Shown here one piece after another: positions 8,514 to 18,603 of a stretch of 64,000 bases of DNA. Each line of letters starts with the position of its first letter. The stretch's first letter is position 1. The translations under genes and the position numbers were made by a program. Location: positions 1 to 64,000 of the forward strand of contig NZ_RCTZ02000016.1 in NCBI RefSeq assembly GCF_003667315.2, given 5' to 3'. The stretch is from Tropicibacter alexandrii. GTDB lineage: Bacteria; Pseudomonadota; Alphaproteobacteria; Rhodobacterales; Rhodobacteraceae. Under the pieces are notes generated by a model. That model made no database searches, had not been told where the DNA came from, and saw only the letters and a program-made list of their open reading frames with translations.

Positions 8514-9431
8514 ATGGAATTCGCCCGTCGCCTCAAGCCCGCCCATCTCGATCTTTTGCTGCGGATCGCTGAAACCGGGCAGTTGCAGCGCGCGGCGCAG
8601 ATGGTCGGCATGTCGCAGCCCGCCGCCTCGCGCATCCTGACCGAAATCGAAACCCGCGCGGGTGGTGCACTGTTCGACCGCCACCCCAAGGGCATGGCGA
8701 TGACCACGCTCGGGACGCTATGCGTGCGGCACGGCAAGGTGATCTTGGAGGAATATCAGGCCCTTGACCGCGAGGCGACACGGGTTGCCGCGGGCGAGAT
8801 CGGGCATGTCCGGGTCGGGGCCGTGACCGGACCGGCGGTCGGTGTGCTGGTCCCGGCATTGCGCCAAATCCGCGTCGCCTCGCCCGATCTCGACCTGACG
8901 ATCGAGGTTGGCCCGTCCACGGAACTGGTGCGGGGGGTCGTCGAGGGGCGGTTCGACTTCGTCATCTCGCGGCTGCCGGCCGAACATGACAGCCGCGATT
9001 TCCGGCTTTACCCGGCCCGCAGCGAAGAAGTCTCGTTGCTGGTGAACCCCGATCACCCACTGGCCGGAGTGCCGAACCTGTCGTTGGGCCAGTTGTCGGG
9101 GTTCGAGTGGGTCGTGCAGGATCTGGGCTCGCCGATCCGCTCGGCGGTCGAGACCGCCTTTCACCTGCGTGGCGAGGCACCGCCCAAGCGGATCACCAAT
9201 AGCTCGTCGCTGCTGGTGGTGCTGTCCCTGCTCGAAGACCCCCGCCTGATCGCGCCGCAGGCGCGCGAGGTCGGCGTGATGCTGACCGAAGGGCCGTTGC
9301 AGGCGCGGATCACCCGGCTGGACCTGCGCGAGCCCATCTCCGTCACGCCCTGTTTCGTGATCCGCGACAGATATCGCCCGCTGTCGACAGCGGCCGAGAA
9401 CGTGCTCGGCCGCGTGTTGAGGCTGCTCTAA
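8514..9431 (+). CDS. gbpR: LysR-family sugar operon regulator, GbpR/GguR type
   Basis: 305 aa. The N-terminal winged helix-turn-helix (residues about 6-65, with the recognition region AAQMVGMSQPAASRILTEIE) is typical of LysR regulators, followed by a periplasmic-binding-like effector domain (about 90-300). Its divergent position next to chvE matches gbpR of Agrobacterium, which activates chvE in response to the transported sugars. Here it probably controls the whole operon down to the semialdehyde dehydrogenase. The effector could be a sugar or the 2-keto-3-deoxy acid; the sequence does not decide. It converges with the thiolase gene, with 3 bp between stops. Confidence 0.86.
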   Translation: MEFARRLKPAHLDLLLRIAETGQLQRAAQMVGMSQPAASRILTEIETRAGGALFDRHPKGMAMTTLGTLCVRHGKVILEEYQALDREATRVAAGEIGHVRVGAVTGPAVGVLVPALRQIRVASPDLDLTIEVGPSTELVRGVVEGRFDFVISRLPAEHDSRDFRLYPARSEEVSLLVNPDHPLAGVPNLSLGQLSGFEWVVQDLGSPIRSAVETAFHLRGEAPPKRITNSSSLLVVLSLLEDPRLIAPQAREVGVMLTEGPLQARITRLDLREPISVTPCFVIRDRYRPLSTAAENVLGRVLRLL

Positions 9432-9434
9432 GGG

Positions 9435-10628
<1,194 letters not shown>

Positions 10629-10708
10629 GTCGGTCTCCTCCGGTGCGGATCTGGGGGCCGGGGCGCCCTTTCCAAATTCGGTCGAGGGGAGTTGTGGTCA
10701 AGCAGGCC

Positions 10709-10774
10709 CCTCTGCGCAAGCAGCTATTTGCGGGCTGCGCCATGGACAAAGCGAAAAAGCTGCTTGCCCCGAGG
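10709..10774. repeat. Long imperfect inverted repeat in the pcaF-dctP divergent region
   Basis: Arms 10709-10725 and 10758-10774 match at 15 of 17 positions as reverse complements; the inner 10 bp GCAAGCAGCT/AGCTGCTTGC are perfect. The spacer is 32 bp. There is no T-tract. It could form a stem-loop in the dctPQM leader or act as a spaced double operator. Confidence 0.55.
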
Positions 10775-10788
10775 TCGCCTTTCCAGAA

Positions 10789-10798
10789 TGGTATACCA
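10789..10798. promoter_or_regulatory. Palindrome TGGTATACCA upstream of dctP
   Basis: Perfect 10-bp palindrome, 43 bp before the dctP start codon. Short symmetric elements of this kind, centred on GTATAC, suit a GntR/FadR-type dimeric regulator, but no such regulator gene is in the window. The same GTATAC core recurs inside genes at 233-238, 679-684 and 1651-1656. Operator role is inferred. Confidence 0.4.
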
Positions 10799-10841
10799 CG
10801 TTTGCAAGGCCGAAAACGGCCGCGACCCCGGAGGAGAGACC

Positions 10842-11837
10842 ATGACTTTCACGCTCAAGACCAGCGCGTTGGCGCTGATGACCGCCGCCGTTCTGGGCGG
10901 CCCCGTGCTGGCGCAGGACAAGGTGACGTTGCGCATGTCGACGCCCGCGTCGGAAACCGATCAACGCTCCGTCGCACTGGCCGAGGTGTTCGCCCCCGCC
11001 GTGTCCGACTTCGCCACCTACGAACCCCATTACAACGCCTCGCTGATCGCGCAGGGGTCGGAACTGGAGGCGATTGCCTCGGGCGATCTGGAAATGTCGA
11101 TTGCCTCGGCGCAGGAACTGGCGACGTTCTTCCCGGAATTCTCGATCTTTGCCACTGGCTACGTGCATCAGGACGCCGCGCATCAGGTCGCCGTCTTCAA
11201 TGACGCGCTGATGGACCCGTTCAAGAAGACGGTCGAGGACGAGCTGGGCGTAAAGCTGCTGTCGGTCATGTATCTGGGTCGCCGCCACGTGAACCTGCGC
11301 CAGTGCCCCGACGAGGTGAACGTGCAGACCCCCGCCGATCTGGCCGGTGTGAACCTGCGGATGCCCGGCACCGATGCGTGGCAGTTCCTTGGCAAGGCGC
11401 TGGGGGCGAACCCGACGCCGATGGCCTTCACCGAGGTCTATACCGCGCTTCAGACCGGCTCGGTCGACGGGCAGGACAACCCGCTGCCCACCGTGGTGGA
11501 TGCCAAATTCTTTGAGGTCACCTGCCAGGTCGCGCTGACCTCGCATCTGGTCGACCTGAACTACATCGCCTTCTCCAAGGAGGTCTGGGACGGGCTGACG
11601 CCGGAGCAGCAAGAGGCCGTGCAGGCCGCCGCCGATGCCGCCGCCGAATCCGGGCGTCAGGCACAGCTGAAGAAGGAAGAGGATCTGGTGTCGTTCCTGA
11701 CCGAGCAGGGGCTGAAGATCTACGAGCCCGACCTCAAGGCCTTCCGCGAGCATGTGCAGGCGCAGTATGTCGGGTCGGAATTCGCACAAAGCTGGCCCGA
11801 GGGCGTGCTGGAAAAGATCAACGCGCTCGGCAACTGA
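10842..11837 (+). CDS. dctP: TRAP transporter substrate-binding protein DctP
   Basis: 331 aa periplasmic binding protein of the DctP/TAXI-like TRAP class. Its signal peptide is MTFTLKTSALALMTAAVLGGPVLA, cleaved before QDKVTLRMSTP. The typical C-terminal region (AFSKEVWDGLTPEQQEAVQAA) and the motif LRMPGTDAWQFLGKALGANPTPM, bearing the substrate-carboxylate Arg position, are present. It binds a small organic acid of unknown identity. The start at 10842 has GGAGGAGA upstream. It is first of dctPQM, followed by a strong hairpin and then the membrane subunits. Confidence 0.9.
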   Translation: MTFTLKTSALALMTAAVLGGPVLAQDKVTLRMSTPASETDQRSVALAEVFAPAVSDFATYEPHYNASLIAQGSELEAIASGDLEMSIASAQELATFFPEFSIFATGYVHQDAAHQVAVFNDALMDPFKKTVEDELGVKLLSVMYLGRRHVNLRQCPDEVNVQTPADLAGVNLRMPGTDAWQFLGKALGANPTPMAFTEVYTALQTGSVDGQDNPLPTVVDAKFFEVTCQVALTSHLVDLNYIAFSKEVWDGLTPEQQEAVQAAADAAAESGRQAQLKKEEDLVSFLTEQGLKIYEPDLKAFREHVQAQYVGSEFAQSWPEGVLEKINALGN

Positions 11838-11854
11838 GCCGTTTGACCTGATCC

Positions 11855-11886
11855 GAAAGGCGGCTTTCGGGCCGCCTTTCTGTTTC
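11855..11886 (+). terminator. Hairpin after dctP (partial terminator)
   Basis: GAAAGGCGGC, a 6-nt loop and GCCGCCTTTC form a perfect 10-bp stem 17 bp after the dctP stop, followed by TGTTTC. The weak T-tail suggests partial termination or mRNA protection, favouring expression of the binding protein over dctQM, as also seen after chvE. Confidence 0.65.
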
Positions 11887-11897
11887 ACGGGGGGCAC

Positions 11898-12458
11898 ATG
11901 ACACAAGCGGTTCACCTGCTGCGCCGGGTCGCGGAATATATCGTCGGCGTGATGATGGCGCTGATGTTCCTGACATTCGTGCTGCAAATCGCCATCCGCT
12001 ACAGCGCGAAGCTGTCGTGGATCGCCGAGGCCGTGCCGCTGCTGGACCCGTCCCGCTATGGCTGGACGCTGGAATTCTGCCTTGTGCTCTGGGTCTGGAT
12101 CATCTTCCTTGGCTGCGCTTTTGTGGTGCGCGATCAGGATCATGTGACATTCGACGTCCTCTATAACCACGTCTCACCGGGCAAGCGCCGCGCCTTTGTC
12201 ATCATTGGCGGGCTGATGATCGCCGGGGGTCTTGCCGCCAGCATCGAGCCGACATGGTCGAAATTCTACATCCTGCGCCTGAAGAAGACCGCGACGCTCA
12301 AGGCGCTGTTCGGCGACTGGATTCGCATGCGCGACGTCTATTCCGTCTACATGCTGTTCCTGATCGCGGTGACGCTGCGCTATGCGTGGGCGGTGACGAA
12401 AGCGGTGCGGTTTGGCGCGCCAGAAGTCCATCACGGACCGGGGCGGACCGACGAATGA
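11898..12458 (+). CDS. dctQ: TRAP transporter small permease DctQ
   Basis: 186 aa. Four hydrophobic segments are visible: about 11-33 (VAEYIVGVMMALMFLTFVLQ), 57-78 (ymGWTLEFCLVLWVWIIFLG region), 95-112 and 142-162. This is the standard small-subunit topology. The sequence LVLWVWIIFLGCAFVVRDQDHVTFDVL is typical of DctQ. It forms the membrane complex with DctM and overlaps it by 4 bp (ATGA). Confidence 0.88.
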   Translation: MTQAVHLLRRVAEYIVGVMMALMFLTFVLQIAIRYSAKLSWIAEAVPLLDPSRYGWTLEFCLVLWVWIIFLGCAFVVRDQDHVTFDVLYNHVSPGKRRAFVIIGGLMIAGGLAASIEPTWSKFYILRLKKTATLKALFGDWIRMRDVYSVYMLFLIAVTLRYAWAVTKAVRFGAPEVHHGPGRTDE

Positions 12459-13750
12459 GCATCGCTTTCCTGCTGTGCCTCGGCACGATTTTCTTCATCG
12501 CGGGCATCGGCATGCCCATCGCCTATGCGATCCTGATCGCCTCGCTGGTCTACATGTTCGCCGCTGGGGGCGATATCGGGCTGGCGGGCAAGGTGCTGAT
12601 GGACGGGCTGTATAACAGCTTCATCCTGCTGGCCGTGCCCTTGTTCATCGTCGCCGCCAATATCATGAATGCCGGGACGATTTCGGACCGGCTGCTGAAT
12701 TTCTGCGTCGCTTTGGTGGGGCGGTTTCGCGGCGGGCTGGGCCATGTGAACGTCGTGGCCAGCCTGATCTTTTCCGGCATGTCTGGCTCCGCCGTGGCCG
12801 ATGCCGCCGGGATTGGCAAGATCATCATCCAGATGATGACCCGCTCCGGCCAATATACCCGAGGCTACGCCGCCGCGATCACCGCCGCCAGCGCCACCAT
12901 TGGCCCGATCATCCCGCCCTCGATCCCGATGGTTCTGTATGCGCTCGTCTCGAACAGTTCGATCGGGTACCTGTTTCTGGGGGGCATCGTGCCGGGGCTG
13001 GTCATGGGCGTCGTGCTGATGATGATGAACACGGTGATTTCCACGCGCCGCGGTTTCGCGTTGGAGGAGCCGGTGCCGCTATCCGAGCTGCCGCGCCGTA
13101 CACTGACCGCCTTCCCTGCCCTGCTGATGCCTGCCATCCTGCTTTATGGCATCTATGGCGGCGTCACGACCCCGACCGAAGCCGCCGCCGTCGCGGCGTT
13201 CTACGCGCTGATGCTGGCGGCGTTCTTTTACCGGGCGCTGTCCTTGCGCGCGCTGATGGACATTCTGATCGACAGCGCGCGGTCCTCTGCCGCCGTGGGG
13301 CTGGTGATCGGCGGGGCGCTGATCCTGAACTACGTGGTCGCGTCCGAAAACATCCCCAACATGCTCGCCGCGCAGTTGGTGGGCCTCGACGTGCATCCGC
13401 TGGTCTTCCTGCTGTGTGTCAACCTGCTGCTTTTGCTGCTGGGCTGTATTCTGGATGCGACGACGATCATCCTAGTCATCATCCCGCTCTTCATCCCGAC
13501 CTGCCGCGAATTGGGCATCGACCTCGTGCATTTCGGGGTCGTGGCTGTGGTGAACTGCATGATCGGGCTGATTACGCCCCCCTACGGCATCCTTCTGTTC
13601 GTCATCAACGCCGTGACGCGCATCCCGCTGGCCGAGATCATCCGGGAAATCTGGGCCTTCCTCTTCGTACTGATCGCGGCGCTGTTGGCGATGATCCTGT
13701 TTCCCGGCATCGTGCTATGGCTGCCACGGGTGTTCGGCTATCCCGGTTAA
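12455..13750 (+). CDS. dctM: TRAP transporter large permease DctM
   Basis: 431 aa, about 12 hydrophobic segments, the ion-coupled translocating subunit of the TRAP transporter. Family motifs include MSGSAVADAAGIGKIIIQMM, SATIGPIIPPSIPMVLYA and PPYGILLFVINAV. The start at 12455 (MSIAFLLCLGTIFF) sits in the ATGA overlap with dctQ; the upstream extension of the open frame is a dctQ shadow. The 3' end overlaps the stop of the convergent dehydrogenase by 4 bp. Confidence 0.92.
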   Translation: MSIAFLLCLGTIFFIAGIGMPIAYAILIASLVYMFAAGGDIGLAGKVLMDGLYNSFILLAVPLFIVAANIMNAGTISDRLLNFCVALVGRFRGGLGHVNVVASLIFSGMSGSAVADAAGIGKIIIQMMTRSGQYTRGYAAAITAASATIGPIIPPSIPMVLYALVSNSSIGYLFLGGIVPGLVMGVVLMMMNTVISTRRGFALEEPVPLSELPRRTLTAFPALLMPAILLYGIYGGVTTPTEAAAVAAFYALMLAAFFYRALSLRALMDILIDSARSSAAVGLVIGGALILNYVVASENIPNMLAAQLVGLDVHPLVFLLCVNLLLLLLGCILDATTIILVIIPLFIPTCRELGIDLVHFGVVAVVNCMIGLITPPYGILLFVINAVTRIPLAEIIREIWAFLFVLIAALLAMILFPGIVLWLPRVFGYPG

Positions 13751-14769
13751 CTCTTCTCCACCGGCTTGGAGCGCATCCGCCGCGCGGTTTCCCGTTCGGC
13801 GCGTTTGCAGCGCATCGGCGGCAGGTCGCGGTCCATCAGGGCCATGTCCTCCAGCACCATGTCGCCCATCTGGGTAAAGGCCACGTCCAGCGCGCCCGCC
13901 CGATGCGCCGACAGCAGGAACCCGTCGAGGCTGCGCACCGGGTGGTCCAAGGGCAAGGGTTCCTGCGGATAGACGTCACTGGCCGCTTTGATATGCCCGC
14001 TGCGCACGGCGTCCATCAACGCGTCGAAATCCACCACCTCGGCCCGGCTGAGCAGGATGAACGCCGCGCCGGGGCGCATCGTGGCAAAGGCCTCGGCCCC
14101 CAGAAACCCGGCATTCTCGGACGTGACCGCCGCGACGACAAACAGGAAATCACTGCCCGTCAGCACCTCGTCCAGCGGCGCAGGCGTGACGCCGTGATCG
14201 CGCAGGATCGACGGCGGCAACCACGGATCGAAGACCTTGACCTTGCAGCGGAACCCGCTCAGCAGACGGTTCAAGGCCCGCCCCAGATCGCCAAAGCCCA
14301 CGATCCCCACATCGGACCCGGCCAGCAATCGCGCCCGCGCGTTGCCCTCCAGCCCCCACGCCTCGCGCCCCTCGCGAAAGGCCCGGTCCGCCGGTGAAAT
14401 CCCCCGCGCCAGATTCAGCGCAAAGCCAAGGCCGATCTCGGCCACCGGCTGCGCAAAGACCGCGCCCGTGGTCAGCACATGGATGCCCCGGCGAAAGACC
14501 TCTTCATAGGGCATATTGTCGATCAGGTTGGATTCGACGTTAAGCACGGCGCGCAGGCTGGTCATCTGCGCCAAGGTCGCCTCGGACAGGGGCGGCTGAC
14601 CAAGGATATAGCGCGCCTGTCCAAGCACGTCGGCAGGCAGGCCCGCCACCTGATCGTCGGTCGTCTCGACCATTTCATAGCGCGCGCGCAGCGCGGCCAG
14701 CCGCTCGGGCGTAAAAATTAGGTCCAAGGACCGGGGCGCAGGCGCGCAAATCACCAAGGGTTTCGTCAT
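13747..14769 (-). CDS. D-isomer specific 2-hydroxyacid dehydrogenase, NAD-binding
   Basis: 340 aa. The NAD-binding glycine motif GIVGFGDLGRAL is near residue 175 with the acidic residue of VFDPW after it. The Arg-Glu-His catalytic set is visible as SRAEVVDFDAL (Arg), PQEPLP (Glu) and LSAHRAG (His). It reduces a 2-keto acid or oxidises a D-2-hydroxy acid; phosphoglycerate dehydrogenase, glyoxylate reductase and related enzymes share this fold. Start at 14769 has GGAGGACAAAG upstream. It is convergent with dctM, so a link to the TRAP substrate is possible but not shown. Confidence 0.85.
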   Translation of the reverse strand: MTKPLVICAPAPRSLDLIFTPERLAALRARYEMVETTDDQVAGLPADVLGQARYILGQPPLSEATLAQMTSLRAVLNVESNLIDNMPYEEVFRRGIHVLTTGAVFAQPVAEIGLGFALNLARGISPADRAFREGREAWGLEGNARARLLAGSDVGIVGFGDLGRALNRLLSGFRCKVKVFDPWLPPSILRDHGVTPAPLDEVLTGSDFLFVVAAVTSENAGFLGAEAFATMRPGAAFILLSRAEVVDFDALMDAVRSGHIKAASDVYPQEPLPLDHPVRSLDGFLLSAHRAGALDVAFTQMGDMVLEDMALMDRDLPPMRCKRAERETARRMRSKPVEKS

Positions 14770-14864
14770 CTTTGTCCTCCCTGCCCTATCGTTAGCGCGG
14801 CCCGCGCGCAGTTGCCACTGCCGCGCGGGGTGTTACTCTCACGGCAAAGAGCAGGAGCACAGAT

Positions 14865-16100
14865 ATGAGCACCCCAATCGACCCCAAACTGATCGACCGA
14901 CTCGCCGAGGTCGCCGTCCGCACCGGGCTGAACCTGCAACCGGGGCAGGAACTGATCCTGACCGCCCCGGTCAGCGCCCTGCCTTTGGTGCGCGCCGTGA
15001 CCGCCGCCGCCTATCGCGCGGGCGCGTCCATTGTGACGCCGCTCTTGTCGGACCCCGAAGTGGCTCTGGCGCGGTATGAAAACGCGAGCAATGACAGCTT
15101 CGACCACGCGGCGGGCTGGCTGTATAACGGCATGGCCGAGGCCTTTGGCAACGGCGCCGCGCGCATGGCCATCGTCGGCGAAGACCCGATGCTGCTGTCC
15201 GAGATGGACGCGGGCAAGGTGGGCCGCGCCAACCGCGCGAACTCTGCCGCCTACAAACCCGCCCTGTCCAAGATCGCCAATTTCGAGATCAACTGGACGA
15301 TCTGCGCATGGCCGGGCGAGGCATGGGCGCAACGCATGTTCCCTGACCTGCCCGCCGAGGAGGCACAGCACAAGCTGGCCGAGGCGATCTTTGCCGCGAG
15401 CCGCGTGCTGGATGAGGACCCGGTGTCGAACTGGGCGGTGCACAATGCGAAGCTGCGCGAGCGCACCGATTGGATGAACGCCCAGCGGTTCGATGCCCTG
15501 CATTTCAAGTCCGAGCATACCGACCTGACCGTTGGTCTGGCGGATGATCACGAATGGATGGGCGGGGCGTCGACCGCACAGAACGGCGTGACCTGCAACC
15601 CGAACATCCCGACCGAAGAGGTGTTCACCACGCCCCACGCCGCGCGCGTTTCGGGTCGCGTGCGGTCGTCCAAGCCTTTGTCGCACAACGGCACCTTGAT
15701 CGAGAATATCGAGGTGGTGTTCGAGGATGGCCGCATCACCGAGGCGTCTGCGACCAAGGGCGAAGCAGTGTTCAAGGAACTCATCGCCACCGATGAGGGC
15801 GCGGCCCGTCTGGGTGAGGTCGCGCTGGTGCCGCACAGTTCACCCATCTCGCATTCGGGGCTGTTGTTCTACAACACGCTGTTCGACGAAAACGCCGCCT
15901 GCCATATCGCGCAGGGCCAGTGTTATTCCAAGTGTTTCCTCGATGGCGACACGCTGACGCCCGAGCAGGTCACTGCAAAAGGCGGAAATTCCAGCCTGAT
16001 CCATGTGGACTGGATGATCGGCGGGCCGGACACGGATATCGACGGGATCAAACCCGACGGCACCCGCGTCCCTGTGTTCCGTCAGGGCGAGTGGGCGTAA
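14865..16100 (+). CDS. M29-family aminopeptidase
   Basis: 411 aa, length of the thermophilic aminopeptidase (AmpS/T) family M29. Cytoplasmic metallo-aminopeptidase releasing N-terminal residues from peptides. Metal and catalytic motifs are visible: NIPTEEVFTTPH (Glu, His), LGEVALVPHSSPIS (Glu, His), AACHIAQGQCY (His) and IHVDWMIGG (Asp). No signal peptide. Start at 14865 has AGGAG about 8 nt upstream. It diverges from the hydroxyacid dehydrogenase with 95 bp between starts. A GC-rich palindrome follows its stop. Confidence 0.9.
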   Translation: MSTPIDPKLIDRLAEVAVRTGLNLQPGQELILTAPVSALPLVRAVTAAAYRAGASIVTPLLSDPEVALARYENASNDSFDHAAGWLYNGMAEAFGNGAARMAIVGEDPMLLSEMDAGKVGRANRANSAAYKPALSKIANFEINWTICAWPGEAWAQRMFPDLPAEEAQHKLAEAIFAASRVLDEDPVSNWAVHNAKLRERTDWMNAQRFDALHFKSEHTDLTVGLADDHEWMGGASTAQNGVTCNPNIPTEEVFTTPHAARVSGRVRSSKPLSHNGTLIENIEVVFEDGRITEASATKGEAVFKELIATDEGAARLGEVALVPHSSPISHSGLLFYNTLFDENAACHIAQGQCYSKCFLDGDTLTPEQVTAKGGNSSLIHVDWMIGGPDTDIDGIKPDGTRVPVFRQGEWA

Positions 16101-16104
16101 GGAG

Positions 16105-16156
16105 CCCGTCCCGGGCTTGACCCGAGGTGGAGGCCCCGGGTCAAGCCCGGGGCGGG
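16105..16156. repeat. GC-rich palindrome after the aminopeptidase gene
   Basis: Arms 16105-16124 (CCCGTCCCGGGCTTGACCCG) and 16137-16156 are inverted complements with one mismatch around a 12-nt loop. It lies between two converging genes, so it can act on both strands as a transcript end or mRNA-protecting hairpin. There is no T-run. The CCCGGGCTTGACCCGGG form looks like a dispersed palindromic element, but only this copy was noticed here. Confidence 0.6.
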
Positions 16157-16163
16157 TGTCACC

Positions 16164-17417
16164 TTATCCTTGATACTCGGTCCAAGCCATGTCCTCGCCG
16201 CCAAGGCCGCCTTTGACCACGCGGGTCGGCAGACCGATGCCGTCGAGCAGGGTGAAGAACGGCTTGGGGTCCAGCTCCTCGACGTTCTTCATCGTCCCGG
16301 CATCCCATTCGCCCGACGCCACCAGCATCGCGGCGGCAACGGGGGGCACGCCCGCAGTGTAGGAAATGCCCTGCGAGCCGACCTCGTTATACGCCTCTTT
16401 GTGGTCCGCGACGTTGTAGACGAACAACTCGATCTCCTTGCCGTCCTTCGTGCCTTTGACCAGATCGCCGATGCAGGTCTTGCCGGTGTAATCGGGCGCA
16501 AGGCTCGCCGGATCGGGCAGGCACGCCTTGACCACCTTCAGCGGCACGACCTCGCCACCATCGGCCAGCTTCACCGGCTGTTCGGACAGCAGGCCGATAT
16601 TCTTCAGCACGGTGAAGACGTTGATGTAGTGGTCGCCGAAGCCCATCCAGAACCGCACATCCGCCTGCGGATAGTTCGTCGCCAGCGAATGCACCTCGTC
16701 ATGGCCCGACTGATAGGCCTGCGAGGGGCCCACCACCGGCAGATCCCACAGATGGCCCGAGGCGAACATCGTCGTCTCTTTCCACTGTTGATCCTCCCAG
16801 TAATAGACCACACCGGTGAATTCGCGGAAGTTGATCTCGGGGTCGAAGTTCGTGGCGAAATACTTGCCGTGGCTCCCTGCGTTGATGTCGACGATGTCGA
16901 TCGACTTGACCTCGTCCATCTGGTCGATGGCAAAGCGCGCAAAGGCGTTGACCACACCCGGATCGAACCCTGCGCCGAGGATCGCGGTGATCCCCTTTTC
17001 GGCGCACAGATCGCGCTTTTTCCATTCGTAGTTGGCGTACCACGGCGGGGTCTCGCAGATCTTGTCGGGCTCTTCGTGGATGGCTGTGTCGATATAGGCC
17101 GCGCCCGCCTCGATGCAGCCGTCCAGCACATGCATGTTCACAAACGCCGTGCCCACGTTGATGACGATCTGGCAGCCGGTTTCCCGGATCAGGGCCGCGA
17201 CAGCTGCGCTGTCGGTGGCGTCCAGCTCATGCGATTTCAGAACGCCCTCGACCTTCATCGCGCCTTTTTCGCGGACCGACTCAAGGATGGCGTCGCATTT
17301 CGACACCGTCCGGCTGGCGATGTGAATCTCGCCCAGCACATCGTTGTTCTGCGCGCATTTATGCGCCACGACCTGAGCGACGCCGCCTGCGCCGATGATG
17401 AGAACGTTCTTTTTCAA
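16164..17417 (-). CDS. Carboxynorspermidine/carboxyspermidine synthase (saccharopine dehydrogenase family)
   Basis: 417 aa. N-terminal Rossmann motif VLIIGAGGVAQVVAHKCAQN, then a saccharopine-dehydrogenase-like body with MGFGDHYINVFTVLKNIGLL and SQGISYTAGVPPVAAAMLVASG. It condenses aspartate semialdehyde with putrescine or diaminopropane, with NADPH reduction, to carboxy(nor)spermidine. It lies 49 bp downstream of the matching decarboxylase gene in the same orientation; that pairing supports the assignment over lysine metabolism. In alphaproteobacteria this route supplies spermidine. Confidence 0.92.
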   Translation of the reverse strand: MKKNVLIIGAGGVAQVVAHKCAQNNDVLGEIHIASRTVSKCDAILESVREKGAMKVEGVLKSHELDATDSAAVAALIRETGCQIVINVGTAFVNMHVLDGCIEAGAAYIDTAIHEEPDKICETPPWYANYEWKKRDLCAEKGITAILGAGFDPGVVNAFARFAIDQMDEVKSIDIVDINAGSHGKYFATNFDPEINFREFTGVVYYWEDQQWKETTMFASGHLWDLPVVGPSQAYQSGHDEVHSLATNYPQADVRFWMGFGDHYINVFTVLKNIGLLSEQPVKLADGGEVVPLKVVKACLPDPASLAPDYTGKTCIGDLVKGTKDGKEIELFVYNVADHKEAYNEVGSQGISYTAGVPPVAAAMLVASGEWDAGTMKNVEELDPKPFFTLLDGIGLPTRVVKGGLGGEDMAWTEYQG

Positions 17418-17466
17418 CCGTCTGAACCTCCGTTTTCAGTAATGTTCGCGCCCGAAGGCAAAGGTT

Positions 17467-18558
17467 TCACGACAACGCCGCCGAGAAATCGTCATAGGTG
17501 AAATCGCGCACCTTGCGCACGGTTCCATCCAATTCGCGAATGGCAATCGAGGGCATCTGCACCCCGTTGAACCAGTTCTTCTTGACCATAGTGTAACCGG
17601 CGGCGTCTTGTAGAGACAACCGCTCGCCCGGTTGCAACGCGTGATCGAACCGGAATTCCCCGAAAATATCGCCCGCAAGGCAGGATTTGCCGCAGACCAT
17701 CCATTCCTGATCGCCCGCTTCCTCCATCTTCGCGCTTTCACGGTAGATCAGCAGGTCGAGCATATGCGCCTCGATGCTGCTGTCGACGATGGCGAGGTTC
17801 TTGCCGTTGAACAGCGTGTCCAGAACGGTGACTTCGAGCGTGGTGGATTTGGTGATCGCCGCCTCGCCCGGTTCTAGGTAAACCTGCACCTCGTTCTGTC
17901 CGGCAAAGCGTTTCAACCGCTCCGCCAGCTTGTCCAGCGGATAGCTCTCGCCGGTGAAGTGGATGCCGCCGCCGAGGCTGATCCAGTCCATGCGGCGGAT
18001 CAAATGCCCAAAGCGCTGCTCGATCATGCCCAGCATCGCGTCGAAGCGTTCGAAATCCGCGTTCTCGCAATTGTTGTGGAACATGAAGCCGCTAATGAGG
18101 TCGGCGACCGGTTCGATGGTTTCGGGCGCGTGCTCGCCCAAGCGCGAGAAGGGCCGCGCCGGGTCGGCCAGATCGAAGCCCGAGGTCGACACGCCCGGAT
18201 TGACGCGCAGCCCCCGCGTATGACCGCGCGAAACCTCCTCGAACCGCTGCAATTGCTGCGCGGTGTTGAAGATCACCTTGTCCGAAGAGGCCAGCACCTC
18301 GTCGATCTCTTCGGGGGCCCAAGCGACGGAATAGGCGTGGGTTTCGCCGGGGAATTTCTCGCGCCCCAGCTTGACCTCGAACAGCGACGACGAGGTGGTG
18401 CCGTCCATATACTCCGACATGAAGTCAAAGACCGAATGCGTGGCGAAACATTTCAGCGCCAGCAAAGCCTTCGCCCCGGAGTTTTCACGCAGCCACGCGA
18501 TCTTCTCCATGTTCGGCAGCAGGCGGGCCTTGTCGATCAGGTAATAGGGGGTTTGCAT
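17467..18558 (-). CDS. nspC: Carboxynorspermidine/carboxyspermidine decarboxylase
   Basis: 363 aa, PLP-dependent fold III (alanine racemase-like) decarboxylase. The PLP Lys is K36 in LLALKCFAT. GGGIHFTGESYP forms the phosphate-binding glycine stretch, CGKSCLAGDIFGEF carries the active-site Cys, and EPGEAAI is also typical. It removes CO2 from carboxy(nor)spermidine, giving spermidine or norspermidine. It works in the cytoplasm with the synthase just downstream, probably as a two-gene operon. The longer diaminopimelate decarboxylase (about 420 aa) is excluded by length and partner gene. Confidence 0.93.
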   Translation of the reverse strand: MQTPYYLIDKARLLPNMEKIAWLRENSGAKALLALKCFATHSVFDFMSEYMDGTTSSSLFEVKLGREKFPGETHAYSVAWAPEEIDEVLASSDKVIFNTAQQLQRFEEVSRGHTRGLRVNPGVSTSGFDLADPARPFSRLGEHAPETIEPVADLISGFMFHNNCENADFERFDAMLGMIEQRFGHLIRRMDWISLGGGIHFTGESYPLDKLAERLKRFAGQNEVQVYLEPGEAAITKSTTLEVTVLDTLFNGKNLAIVDSSIEAHMLDLLIYRESAKMEEAGDQEWMVCGKSCLAGDIFGEFRFDHALQPGERLSLQDAAGYTMVKKNWFNGVQMPSIAIRELDGTVRKVRDFTYDDFSAALS

Positions 18559-18603
18559 GGCTCCGCTCCTTTGTTTGGCCAGCCACCTAATGCGAAGCCC
18601 GTA

